31,790 nucleotides of DNA from an uncultured bacterium (GCA_900551675.1 URXH01000009.1:1-31790); one strand, 5' to 3'; shown: positions 8,930 to 16,032, counted from the stretch's first letter. The notes: a model not told the origin generated them from the sequence alone. A program made the numbers and translations.

Positions 8930-9049
8930 CTGTGATTTTAGATATCACTTTCATGAATTATTATTAATTATATAGTCAAAATTTAACCGTACGGCTAATT
9001 TCAGCCTTGATTTAATATGGTAATATTAAATAGATGCCGGAGGTTTGAA

Positions 9050-9292
9050 ATGAATAAAGAAAAATATTCAGATGAACTTTGTGAAATTTTATGCAGTATG
9101 GACAAAATTGAAACTTTAATCAAACTGCTTAAATTGACTTTGTTTGAAAATTCAGACTTTCAAATTCAGGACTGCCAGAATTTATGTTTAATAATAGAAA
9201 AAATTTTTCAGGAAACAAAACTCAAAACAACAATATTAGAAAATTCCGCAAATAAAAGCAATTGTCTTGTAGATAAAAATTTTTCATGTTAG
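9050..9292 (+). CDS. Small helical protein, unknown
   Basis: An 80-residue Leu/Glu/Lys/Cys-rich protein, entirely helical in appearance, unrecognised. I chose the ATG at 9050 because GGAGG (9039-9043) lies 6 nt before it; an ATG at 9017 has no such site. Five cysteines are scattered (for example CEILCSMDKIE) without a clear metal motif. It ends 39 bp before nusB on the same strand and may be cotranscribed with it. Confidence 0.6.
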   Translation: MNKEKYSDELCEILCSMDKIETLIKLLKLTLFENSDFQIQDCQNLCLIIEKIFQETKLKTTILENSANKSNCLVDKNFSC

Positions 9293-9331
9293 CATAGGGC
9301 TTGTAAATATTAATTAAAAAGAGGTAAAAAT

Positions 9332-9991
9332 ATGCAAGCCCGCAGAGCAGCCAGAGAATTGGCATTTATATTATTTTCACAGTTTGATAAAAAAATAACG
9401 AATTATTCAAGAGAAGATTTACAGAATATAATCCTTAAATCTGTCAGAATTCTGACAAGCAGTGCAGAAGATGAATTAAAAACAGCACTGGGGTCGCTGA
9501 TTGCTATGCGCGATCAAATCGAGAACTACGAAGCTGATTCCGAAATAAATCTTAAAAGACCAATTGGAGCCGCAAATATTCCTGTACCTATCCCTATGAC
9601 ATCAGATATGACCGGCAGAATTAATGAAATGATTGATATAGCCGAAAAAGCAGCTCTTGCGCTTGAAATCGCAGAATTTACAACACTTGATTCGCAAAAC
9701 GATGTAAAAAATTACGCAATTCAAATCGCCGAATTCTTCCAGAAAAACCACAAAGAAGTAGATGATACTATTCAGAAATACGCTAAAAACTGGGATCTTG
9801 GACGTCTTGTAAAAATGGATAAAGATATTTTACGCATTGCAATTGTGGAACTTTTATACATAAAAGATGCACCGATGAAAGTTGTTGTTGATGAAGCTCT
9901 TGAGCTTGCAAAAAAATATTCAACTGATGAAAGTGCCTCATTTATCAACGGAATTCTGGCTAAAGTTATAGTTGATTACGGAATTAATTAG
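9332..9991 (+). CDS. nusB: Transcription antitermination factor NusB, extended cyanobacterial type
   Basis: NusB binds boxA RNA with NusE (S10) for rRNA antitermination. The N-terminus MQARRAARELAFILFSQFD is the first NusB helix in its cyanobacterial form. The C-terminal half (about 145-215) carries WDLGRLVKMDKDILRIAIVE, then LLYIKDAPMKVVVDEALELA and KKYSTDESASFINGILAKV, the canonical NusB core. At 219 residues it is about 80 longer than E. coli NusB; the extra sequence lies between helices 1 and 3, about residues 45-130. AGAGG (9320-9324) precedes the ATG. A bidirectional terminator follows. Proximity to ftsY fits cyanobacterial gene order. Confidence 0.92.
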   Translation: MQARRAARELAFILFSQFDKKITNYSREDLQNIILKSVRILTSSAEDELKTALGSLIAMRDQIENYEADSEINLKRPIGAANIPVPIPMTSDMTGRINEMIDIAEKAALALEIAEFTTLDSQNDVKNYAIQIAEFFQKNHKEVDDTIQKYAKNWDLGRLVKMDKDILRIAIVELLYIKDAPMKVVVDEALELAKKYSTDESASFINGILAKVIVDYGIN

Positions 9992-10016
9992 AATAAAAAA
10001 AATTATAGACCGGCAT

Positions 10017-10044
10017 AAAAACCGCTTAATTGAAAGCGGTTTTT
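10017..10044. terminator. Bidirectional terminator between nusB and HTH gene
   Basis: Perfect 11-bp arms AAAAACCGCTT and AAGCGGTTTTT with a 6-nt loop. A/T flanks on both sides let it serve nusB (plus) and the convergent HTH gene (minus). Confidence 0.88.
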
Positions 10045-10048
10045 ATTA

Positions 10049-10273
10049 CTAATTTTCAGATTTTCTCTTTTCGCGTACTACAAGTTCAAATCCGAGATAA
10101 TCAAGAATTTCCTGAACAGTCTCAAACCTCACGCGTTTTTTATTTATAGAATCAGATAAACCGCTTGATTGCGGAATATTATAACCTTTATCACGAAGGA
10201 TTTTTGCAAGTTTTCTCATTGAAAGCCCGCGTTTTAAAAGACAAATATTAATTTCCTCTTTTATATTCAACAT
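10049..10273 (-). CDS. Small HTH DNA-binding protein
   Basis: A 74-residue protein whose whole length is a helix-turn-helix fold. Residues about 5-30 hold KEEINICLLKRGLSMRKLAK, then a recognition-helix-like region GYNIPQSSGLSDSINKKRV and a closing FETVQEILDYLGFELVVREK. It resembles small XRE-like regulators found near mobile or stress modules; exact family uncertain. It is transcribed divergently from a strong promoter whose -10 is covered by a 23-bp perfect palindrome (10322-10344), a likely operator for this protein (inference). Confidence 0.7.
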   Translation of the reverse strand: MLNIKEEINICLLKRGLSMRKLAKILRDKGYNIPQSSGLSDSINKKRVRFETVQEILDYLGFELVVREKRKSEN

Positions 10274-10303
10274 ACAAAACAGTTTAATTTATATTATTTA
10301 CGA

Positions 10304-10344
10304 TTGACAAATATATAAATCATTGATAGAATATATCTATCAAT
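10304..10344 (+). promoter_or_regulatory. Consensus promoter with overlapping 23-bp operator
   Basis: TTGACA (10304-10309), a 17-nt spacer and TAGAAT (10327-10332) form a near-perfect sigma-70 promoter on the plus strand. A perfect dyad ATTGATAGA-ATATA-TCTATCAAT spans 10322-10344, covering the -10 and the predicted start near 10339. A protein bound there would block transcription. Confidence 0.8.
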
Positions 10345-10345
10345 A

Positions 10346-10558
10346 AACAGTAATACCAGTCAAAAATTACAAAATAATTATTGTCAAGAATTTGACGAAA
10401 AAGAAGATATTATACTGCCCGATACATATTGGGGAGAAATAGTTTATATTGTATATATTCTGGCTGACATCATCAAAACACGAACTAATATAAGACAAAA
10501 ACTGTTCGAACTTAAAAGACAAATAAAAATACATCACAAATGGATGAAAGTTAAATAA
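10346..10558 (+). other. Open frame without a usable start codon, downstream of regulated promoter
   Basis: A 70-codon open frame ends at TAA 10556-10558. Its translation looks protein-like (EFDEKEDIILPDTYWGEIVY, then IVYILADIIKTRTNIRQKLF, ending basic KIHHKWMKVK). No in-frame ATG, GTG or TTG occurs upstream of the body; the only ATG lies four codons before the end. It begins right after the operator-bearing promoter. It is either a decayed gene that lost its start, a gene using ATT or ATA, or chance. It ends 20 bp before the ftsY start. Confidence 0.4.
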
Positions 10559-10566
10559 TTTTGTGT

Positions 10567-10572
10567 TATCAT
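10567..10572 (+). promoter_or_regulatory. -10 element of ftsY (leaderless)
   Basis: TATCAT lies exactly 6 nt before the ftsY ATG and there is no Shine-Dalgarno. The -35 is weak. Confidence 0.4.
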
Positions 10573-10578
10573 CCCTGT

Positions 10579-11493
10579 ATGTTCGGATTTTTTAAAGATA
10601 AATTTAACAACCTGAAAGAAACTGTCTCTAACACCGCACAGGCACTTGTCGGCAATGTCGTTAAAACAGTTGAAAATGAAGAAGAATTTTCCGAATTCGT
10701 CCTTGATGATATGGAAGATATGCTGATAAGCGCTGATTTAGGCGCGGGATACGCATCCGAACTTGTTGACAAACTCAGAAACCAGACAAAGATTAAACCC
10801 TCAGAGGTAAAAAAATACTTAAAAGATGAATTTTTAAAAGTTCTGCAAGAAGCAGGAGACAACACTTTAAACTATAAAGAAAACGAATTAAATATATATT
10901 TTATAACAGGTGTAAACGGAGCAGGCAAAACAACTCTCATAGGCAAACTTGCATATAAATTTAAACAGCAGGGCAAAAAAGTTTTAATTGCCGCAGGCGA
11001 TACCTTTCGTGCGGCTGCAGAAGAACAGCTTGACATCTGGTCAAAACGCGCCGGAGCATCGATTGTAAGACGTGATAAGGCAGATCCCGCATCTGTTGTT
11101 TATGAAGCAATTGAAAAAGCAAACGCTGAAACCTATGACGTAATTCTTGTTGACACAGCCGGCAGACTTCAAAATAAATTCAACCTTATGGAAGAATTAA
11201 AAAAGATTAAATCAGTGATTGACAAAAAAGCCCCTGAAGCTCTGCGCGAATGCATTCTGGTACTTGATGCCAATACAGGACAGAACGGTCTTCAACAGGC
11301 AAAAGTTTTCACGGAAGCCGTTAATATTACATCTGTTGCCTTAACAAAACTCGACGGCTCTGCCAAAGGAGCAATTGTTCTTGCTGTTGCAAAAGAATTA
11401 AAACTGCCTGTAAAACTTGTTGGAGTCGGTGAAAAAATGGAAGACTTAAAAGAGTTTAATTCTGCAAAATTTATTGAAGCATTATTTGAGTAA
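10579..11493 (+). CDS. ftsY: Signal recognition particle receptor FtsY
   Basis: FtsY is the GTPase receptor that docks SRP-ribosome complexes at the membrane. The 304-residue protein starts at the ATG at 10579 (MFGFFKDKFNNL); a TTG at 10561 would add six unlikely residues. The N domain covers about 1-100. The G domain has the P-loop GVNGAGKTT (111-119), DTFRAAAEEQL, DTAGRLQNK, the TKLDGSAKG guanine-specificity motif and a C-terminal VGVGEKMEDLKEFN typical of FtsY. It lacks the long acidic A domain of E. coli FtsY, keeping only a short amphipathic N-terminus. It follows nusB and precedes an M14 peptidase 10 bp downstream. Confidence 0.95.
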   Translation: MFGFFKDKFNNLKETVSNTAQALVGNVVKTVENEEEFSEFVLDDMEDMLISADLGAGYASELVDKLRNQTKIKPSEVKKYLKDEFLKVLQEAGDNTLNYKENELNIYFITGVNGAGKTTLIGKLAYKFKQQGKKVLIAAGDTFRAAAEEQLDIWSKRAGASIVRRDKADPASVVYEAIEKANAETYDVILVDTAGRLQNKFNLMEELKKIKSVIDKKAPEALRECILVLDANTGQNGLQQAKVFTEAVNITSVALTKLDGSAKGAIVLAVAKELKLPVKLVGVGEKMEDLKEFNSAKFIEALFE

Positions 11494-11503
11494 AAGGTAA
11501 AGA

Positions 11504-12262
11504 GTGAAAAGTCAAGAATACTATAAAGTTTTAAAATATGGAGTAACAAAATTGGGAAACCCTATTGAATTAATAGGCACTCCACACTCCTCCCTTCACT
11601 CATGTCTCATTATCGGGGTATTTCATGGAGATGAACCGCAGGGAAAATACTTAATTGAAGAATATTTAAAGCAAACTATTCTCCCCTCCTCGACATCTTG
11701 CAAGCCCGCCGAGGACGCAGAGTGCAGCCATATTAGTTTAAATGCGGGCGAAGCGATTTCGAAAAGGGGGATGCTGTTTATCCCATGCCTGAATCCTGAC
11801 GGGTTACGCCTTGAAAGAAGAACTAATGCAAACGGGGTTGATTTGAACAGAAATTTCCCGACAAAAAACTGGGGGCAAAATCTCGGAGATAATGCGACCT
11901 GTGATGATGAAAATTCCGGCTATTACGGCGGAAAGAGTGCAGGAAGCGAAATAGAAACACAGTTTCTAATCGATACTATTGATGAATTTAAACCTGAAAT
12001 AATACTAACTCTCCACGCTCCGTACAAAGTCGTCAACTATGACGGTCCTGCAAAAAAAATCGCAGAAAAAATTTCAAAAATTATAAACTATCCTGCAGAA
12101 GCAAGCATAGGTTACCCTACACCAGGAAGTTTCGGGACTTATGCCGGAGTCGAGAGAAATATCCCGACAATAACCCTTGAACTTGATGAAACCTGTCCTA
12201 TAAAAGATTTATTAAAACCCGTTCACAAAATTTTTGAAGAAGTAAAAAGGACGGTCTTATAA
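11504..12262 (+). CDS. M14-family zinc carboxypeptidase (MpaA-like) with in-frame insert
   Basis: A 252-residue zinc peptidase starting at GTG 11504 after a purine-rich AAGGTAAAGA, 10 bp after ftsY. Zinc ligands H41 and E44 (VFHGDEPQG) and H171 (TLHAPY) are present, as are the substrate-binding GVDLNRNFP (about 111-119) and catalytic E226 (TLELDET). The size and motifs match murein-peptide amidase MpaA and related enzymes trimming peptidoglycan peptides; it lacks a signal peptide, so it would act on recycled peptides in the cytoplasm. Residues about 60-89 (LPSSTSCKPAEDAEC...) are a low-complexity insertion encoded by a palindromic DNA element between the two conserved parts. The motifs are intact, so the enzyme is probably still active. 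Confidence 0.8.
   Translation: MKSQEYYKVLKYGVTKLGNPIELIGTPHSSLHSCLIIGVFHGDEPQGKYLIEEYLKQTILPSSTSCKPAEDAECSHISLNAGEAISKRGMLFIPCLNPDGLRLERRTNANGVDLNRNFPTKNWGQNLGDNATCDDENSGYYGGKSAGSEIETQFLIDTIDEFKPEIILTLHAPYKVVNYDGPAKKIAEKISKIINYPAEASIGYPTPGSFGTYAGVERNIPTITLELDETCPIKDLLKPVHKIFEEVKRTVL
11682..11771. repeat. Palindromic element inserted in frame in M14 peptidase gene
   Basis: About 90 bp (30 codons) of locally GC-rich sequence with nested inverted arms TCCCC...GGGGA (11682-11686/11767-11771) and GCCCGC...GCGGGC (11704-11709/11744-11749). It separates the HGDE and NPDG motifs where related enzymes are usually shorter. It resembles in style the lpd insert at 24334-24401. Confidence 0.55.
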
Positions 12263-12280
12263 AAAAAAACGTCCTCTTTT
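12248..12280 (+). terminator. Probable terminator after peptidase gene
   Basis: Arms AGGACG (12248-12253) and CGTCCT (12270-12275) enclose the stop codon and are followed by CTTTT and further T-rich sequence. The loop is long (16 nt), so strength is uncertain. Confidence 0.5.
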
Positions 12281-12304
12281 GCAATATTTTTTCAATTTTT
12301 ATTT

Positions 12305-12766
12305 TTATTTGTCTTTATCATCCAGATAAATGCTGAATTTAAAATCATTACCTTCATGACTGAATGTAACTCCGCCTTCGCCTTTGCTTACACCGCCATC
12401 TGAATAAATTCCTGCATCTTTTACATAGTATTTACTCAGACCTTTTTTCTGCAAATCTCTATTTAATTTTGGTGCGAGATTTCCGTTGGAATCCTTATTA
12501 TCAATCCGCCCGTCATTATTTACATCCATTCGTTCAAGAGCAATCCCCATAAGGTCATACCCTTCTTTAAAATTTTTACCGCGTGTAAAAACAAACTCAT
12601 TATTTTTACCCTTGCTCGGATCATAAGTTTTGCCGTTTACTTCAATTTGTTTACCTACAGGCACCAAAAAAGTTTTGGTCTTTTTAGCTTCTTCATCATA
12701 CATTTTAATTTTTGTGTAGCCTTCAGGTACATTTCCGTTTTTTGCATTGTTTACAGGTTCAACCAT
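12305..12766 (-). CDS. Small protein with EF-hand-like calcium loop
   Basis: A 153-residue soluble protein without a signal peptide. Residues near 90-112 contain DVNNDGRIDNKD, a dockerin/EF-hand style calcium-binding loop with Asp/Asn at positions 1, 3, 5 and an acidic position 12. The N-terminus MVEPVNNAKNGNVPEGYTKI and C-terminus FSIYLDDKDK are hydrophilic. AGGAGA lies 6 nt before the ATG. It is divergent from the gene at 12934, whose product likewise opens M-x-E-P. The motif TTACATTTCGTTACA lies upstream, shared with two other lineage-specific genes. The function is unknown; calcium binding is a motif-based inference. Confidence 0.65.
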   Translation of the reverse strand: MVEPVNNAKNGNVPEGYTKIKMYDEEAKKTKTFLVPVGKQIEVNGKTYDPSKGKNNEFVFTRGKNFKEGYDLMGIALERMDVNNDGRIDNKDSNGNLAPKLNRDLQKKGLSKYYVKDAGIYSDGGVSKGEGGVTFSHEGNDFKFSIYLDDKDK

Positions 12767-12855
12767 TACAATATCTCCTCATATTTTGTACAACTATTAC
12801 GTATATACTTATTAAGTATTTTAGATATACAAAATTACTTTTCCCTGTTTTTATT

Positions 12856-12871
12856 TTTACATTTCGTTACA
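12856..12871 (-). promoter_or_regulatory. Shared upstream motif, third copy
   Basis: The plus strand reads TTTACATTTCGTTACA. Near-identical motifs lie upstream of the minus-strand genes starting at 8793 and 29211. On the minus strand it is a direct repeat of TGTAA at 10-nt spacing. The promoter itself is less clear here (TATATC at 12829-12824). Confidence 0.5.
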
Positions 12872-12933
12872 AACAAGCAATTATTGTTAAAGAGAAATTT
12901 TATAAAATATATACACGAGAACAAGGAGATATT

Positions 12934-13446
12934 ATGACAGAACCAATTAAAAAATTAAGCCCGCATCATACTGGGCGTTACACAATAACAACATGCAACA
13001 CAGACAGTAACGCAAAAACAACAACTATTAAATTTTATGCCAAAGACGGAACTCAATTAAAACCGGACTATTATACGAGTGCAGAAATTTCTGATGCTGC
13101 AAATCAAAGCGACTACGGCAAATATTACATAACCAAACCCGTAAAATTAAATAACGGAGAATTTGGAGTAGCTGTTACCGTGAAAGAAAGCCAGAAAGTT
13201 GGTATTCTTGCATCTGACTTTCTCGGAGTAGTTGATGACGGAACCATAACAAAATATAACCCCCACTATTTTGACGGTTACGATGCTGGGTACACAGGGG
13301 ACGGCAAACCTTTAAGCAATTCCAATAAAAAAATGAAAAAAGGAGAAACAATATACCTGCCGGCAGACAGAATCAAACTTGATTCTCCTGCAGGGTGGTT
13401 TACAAGAAATATATTCCAGCCGGTTTATCAGGTAAGGTCAAAATAA
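12934..13446 (+). CDS. Hypothetical lineage-specific protein
   Basis: A 170-residue hydrophilic, beta-rich-looking protein without signal peptide or recognised domain. The start is the ATG at 12934, preceded by AAGGAG (12923-12928) at 5 nt; an apparent longer frame from 12712 crosses the divergent promoter region and is not credible. Its N-terminus MTEPIKKLSPHHTGRYTITT loosely parallels the divergent neighbour's MVEPVNN. The C-terminus is GWFTRNIFQPVYQVRSK. It is followed 64 bp later by cysS. The function is unknown. Confidence 0.6.
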   Translation: MTEPIKKLSPHHTGRYTITTCNTDSNAKTTTIKFYAKDGTQLKPDYYTSAEISDAANQSDYGKYYITKPVKLNNGEFGVAVTVKESQKVGILASDFLGVVDDGTITKYNPHYFDGYDAGYTGDGKPLSNSNKKMKKGETIYLPADRIKLDSPAGWFTRNIFQPVYQVRSK

Positions 13447-13465
13447 AAAATTTATTCATACTTAT

Positions 13466-13503
13466 TCCCTCTTTTTATGGTAAAATAATCCTTGAAAGAG
13501 GGA
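13466..13503 (+). promoter_or_regulatory. cysS upstream inverted repeat with -10 and RBS
   Basis: Perfect 9-bp arms TCCCTCTTT (13466-13474) and AAAGAGGGA (13495-13503) flank a TAAAAT (13481-13486). The right arm is also the Shine-Dalgarno of cysS (ATG at 13511). If transcription starts upstream of the left arm, the hairpin would mask the RBS; if from the enclosed -10, it would not. Confidence 0.45.
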
Positions 13504-13510
13504 TATTTAT

Positions 13511-14884
13511 ATGAAATTGCATAATTCTTATACAAACAAGACGGAAGAATTTGTTCCTATTGACGGGAACAAGGTTAAAATGTATGTGTGCGGGCCTACA
13601 GTTTATGATTTTGCGCATCTGGGGCATGCAAGATGCTATATAACCTGGGATGTTTTATACAGATACTTAAAATTTAAGGGTTATGATGTTAAATATTGCC
13701 GTAACGTAACGGATGTTGACGATAAAATTCTCAAAAAAGCGGAAAAAGAAGGTAAAACACCGGAAGAAGTTTCACAGTACTGGTATAAACAGTTTGAAAA
13801 TTCAATGAAGGCTCTAAATACCTTAAAGCCTGACATTGAACCGTTTGCGACAAAAACTTTAGGTGAAATGATAGGAATGGTAAAGGATTTAATCAATAAA
13901 GGCTTTGCCTATGAAGCGGACGGAGATGTCTATTTCAGGGTAAAAAAATTCCCGCAGTACGGCGCGCTCTCAAAACAACCGATTGACCAGCTTGAAAGCG
14001 GTGCAAGAATTGAGGTTGGCGAACACAAAGAAGATCCGCTTGATTTTGCACTATGGAAAAAGGATGAAAAATTCGGCTATAAATCCCCCTGGGGTGTAGG
14101 GCGTCCAGGGTGGCACATTGAATGTTCAGCGATGAGCAGAAAATATTTAGGTAAAACAATCGATATCCATGCAGGCGGAGCAGATTTGATTTTCCCTCAT
14201 CATGAAAACGAGATTGCACAATCAGAATGCGCAAACGGCTGTAAATTCGTAAATTACTGGCTTCATAACGGTTTTGTAACCATTAATAAGGAAAAAATGT
14301 CTAAATCTTTAGGCAATTTCTTAACTATTGATGAACTTTTGAAAAAATACGATTCCAATACAATAAGATTTTTCATTCTGACAAACCACTACAGAATGCC
14401 TGTTGAATTTTCGGATGAAGCATTGTCATCCGCACAGGCAGGTGTTAAGAGAATGCTTAACGCTAAGCATACAAAAGTCAATGAAGACTTGGATATCACA
14501 GGAACAGATGAATATAAAGCATTTGTGAATGCCATGGATGATGACTTGAATACATCAAAGGCTTTAGCAGTATTGTTTGAACTTACAAATAAAGCAAATA
14601 AAGACGAAAAAGATGCATTTACAATTCTCTATAAATTAGCTTCCACACTCGGCTTTACCTTTGAAAAATCAACTCTTTCAGAAGATGAATTGAAAAATGC
14701 AGTTAAACAGGTATCAGAAAAACTCGGCAAAGACTTTAATTCAATGGAAGAATTAATAGCTTACAGAAAAGAAGCCAGAGACGCAAAAAACTGGGACATT
14801 TCAGATAAAATCAGAAATGCGCTTGATGAAGTTAATATTGTCCTGAAAGATTCCAAAGAAGGCACAACGTGGGAAGTTAAGTAA
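13511..14884 (+). CDS. cysS: Cysteine--tRNA ligase
   Basis: CysRS charges tRNA-Cys. The 457-residue protein has the class I HIGH-type motif HLGH (36-39) in MYVCGPTVYDFAHLGHAR, with zinc ligand C27. The next block carries CRNVTDVDDKILKKAEKEG, then GRPGWHIECSAMSRKYLG and the zinc-binding FPHHENEIAQSE. The KMSKS loop is intact at 262-266 (KMSKSLGNF). The C-terminal anticodon-binding helical domain is present, ending KDSKEGTTWEVK. Length is normal. It is convergent with the prepilin gene, with only 5 bp between the stop codons. Confidence 0.96.
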   Translation: MKLHNSYTNKTEEFVPIDGNKVKMYVCGPTVYDFAHLGHARCYITWDVLYRYLKFKGYDVKYCRNVTDVDDKILKKAEKEGKTPEEVSQYWYKQFENSMKALNTLKPDIEPFATKTLGEMIGMVKDLINKGFAYEADGDVYFRVKKFPQYGALSKQPIDQLESGARIEVGEHKEDPLDFALWKKDEKFGYKSPWGVGRPGWHIECSAMSRKYLGKTIDIHAGGADLIFPHHENEIAQSECANGCKFVNYWLHNGFVTINKEKMSKSLGNFLTIDELLKKYDSNTIRFFILTNHYRMPVEFSDEALSSAQAGVKRMLNAKHTKVNEDLDITGTDEYKAFVNAMDDDLNTSKALAVLFELTNKANKDEKDAFTILYKLASTLGFTFEKSTLSEDELKNAVKQVSEKLGKDFNSMEELIAYRKEARDAKNWDISDKIRNALDEVNIVLKDSKEGTTWEVK

Positions 14885-14889
14885 AATTG

Positions 14890-15576
14890 TTACCATGGAT
14901 AGCCTTTGCCAATTTTAAATCCATCCTGTATTATAACGTTAATACAGCTAAATCCAGCATATTTAGCTTTTTTATTGCAGTTGTACCATCTGCCCTGTGA
15001 TAAATAATATTCTCTGGATTGATTAAAAGCATTCTTATAAGTTACAATACCGTCTTTTCCTATTTTAAATTCGAAAATATCCCTTCCAACCCTATTTGGA
15101 CCGCTGAAACCATTTGTGTCCATTACAGCTGCAATTAGATTTCCCCCTTCAGGACTTGCAGTCTGTGCATTTAAATATATACAGGTACCGTTTCCGAGTA
15201 CAAGGTATTGTGAAATATTATTTGTAGAATTCGCCAGTTCTTCTCCGTTTAAATAATATATTTTTTTGGGGAAACATCCGCCATTTCTGTCAAATCCGCA
15301 ATTTTTCATAATCTTTGTATTGGGAATTAAAAACTCTTTTACAAAATTTTCCGCAATAACTCCTCTATCAACAGATGCATCCCAGTCATAAAAAGTTTCA
15401 TTGTCTATTAATCCTATTTTATTTATTTGTTCAAATAATGAAAAATTTTGCTGGATTTTTTTTACAGTAGTTTCTTTTATATGGTTTTGAACTATAACAG
15501 GTAACGTTAAGGCAACTACAACACCAATTATTCCAAGTGTTATTAAAACTTCTGCTAATGTGAAAGCTTTTTTCAT
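14890..15576 (-). CDS. Type IV prepilin-like protein (N-methylation leader)
   Basis: A 228-residue protein with a short basic leader (MKKA) and the class III signal FTLAEVLITLGIIGVV, carrying Phe+1 and Glu+5 of type IV pilin/pseudopilin precursors. The residue before the cleavage site is Ala rather than the usual Gly. The mature part has a long N-terminal helix and a globular domain with several Cys (for example CGFDRNGGCFPKK, NCNKKAKYAGFSC) and ends VIIQDGFKIGKGYPW. The C-terminus parallels that of the second prepilin at 20806 (IQYDGWKISKDYPQRI). AAAGGG precedes the ATG. It would be inserted in the inner membrane and possibly assembled in a pilus or secretion pseudopilus; the assembly genes are not here. 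Confidence 0.85.
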   Translation of the reverse strand: MKKAFTLAEVLITLGIIGVVVALTLPVIVQNHIKETTVKKIQQNFSLFEQINKIGLIDNETFYDWDASVDRGVIAENFVKEFLIPNTKIMKNCGFDRNGGCFPKKIYYLNGEELANSTNNISQYLVLGNGTCIYLNAQTASPEGGNLIAAVMDTNGFSGPNRVGRDIFEFKIGKDGIVTYKNAFNQSREYYLSQGRWYNCNKKAKYAGFSCINVIIQDGFKIGKGYPW

Positions 15577-15623
15577 TTTTCTACCCTTTACAATAACTTT
15601 TTCAATAAAATTTAATACAATAC

Positions 15624-15641
15624 ATAGATAATTATATCTAT
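15624..15641. promoter_or_regulatory. Palindrome between prepilin and XRE gene
   Basis: Perfect dyad ATAGATA-ATTA-TATCTAT located between the divergent prepilin (minus) and XRE regulator (plus). Its half-site resembles ATAGA/TCTAT of the operator at 10322-10344 but with different spacing. A candidate binding site for the XRE protein. Confidence 0.4.
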
Positions 15642-15717
15642 TAAGCCTAATTTGTCAATTATATTATATGCGTAACATTATTAATTACTTATAGAATTTA
15701 TTATTGAATAGGGATAT

Positions 15718-16032
15718 ATGGAAAATATTAAAAGCCTACTTGGAAAAAGAATTAAAGAATTACGCAGAGAACGTAATTTGTCGCAGGAAAAACTTGCAGA
15801 AAATATCGGAATTGATCCAAACAATTTAAGTAGAATAGAAAACGGGAAAAATTATCCTTCTGCAGAAACAATTGTAAAAATTGCCAATGCATTTAATATA
15901 GAGGTTTATAAATTATATTTATTCAATCACCAAAAGTCTTACGAAAAAATTAAAGCTGATATTATAAATTCACTTAATGATGAAAAATTCGGCAGACAGC
16001 TTTACAAATTTTATATGTTAATAAAAGAATAG
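15718..16032 (+). CDS. XRE-family HTH transcriptional regulator
   Basis: A 104-residue regulator. Residues about 7-62 form a Cro/C1 helix-turn-helix: RIKELRRERNLSQEKLAENI followed by GIDPNNLSRIENGKNYPSAE and TIVKIANAFNIEVYKLY. The C-terminal 40 residues are helical. It shares overall design with the XRE protein at 651 but differs in sequence. AATAGGG before the ATG is a weak ribosome site. It is divergent from the prepilin gene with a palindrome between them, suggesting control of that gene or of itself (inference). Confidence 0.85.
   Translation: MENIKSLLGKRIKELRRERNLSQEKLAENIGIDPNNLSRIENGKNYPSAETIVKIANAFNIEVYKLYLFNHQKSYEKIKADIINSLNDEKFGRQLYKFYMLIKE

Noticed and set aside
12712..12933. Longer N-terminus for the gene at 12934
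   Set aside because: It would cross the divergent promoter region and overlap the opposite gene's start; AAGGAG fits 12934.
13447..13510. T-box riboswitch before cysS
   Set aside because: The spacer is only 64 bp, too short for a T-box leader, and no specifier-loop or antiterminator features are seen.
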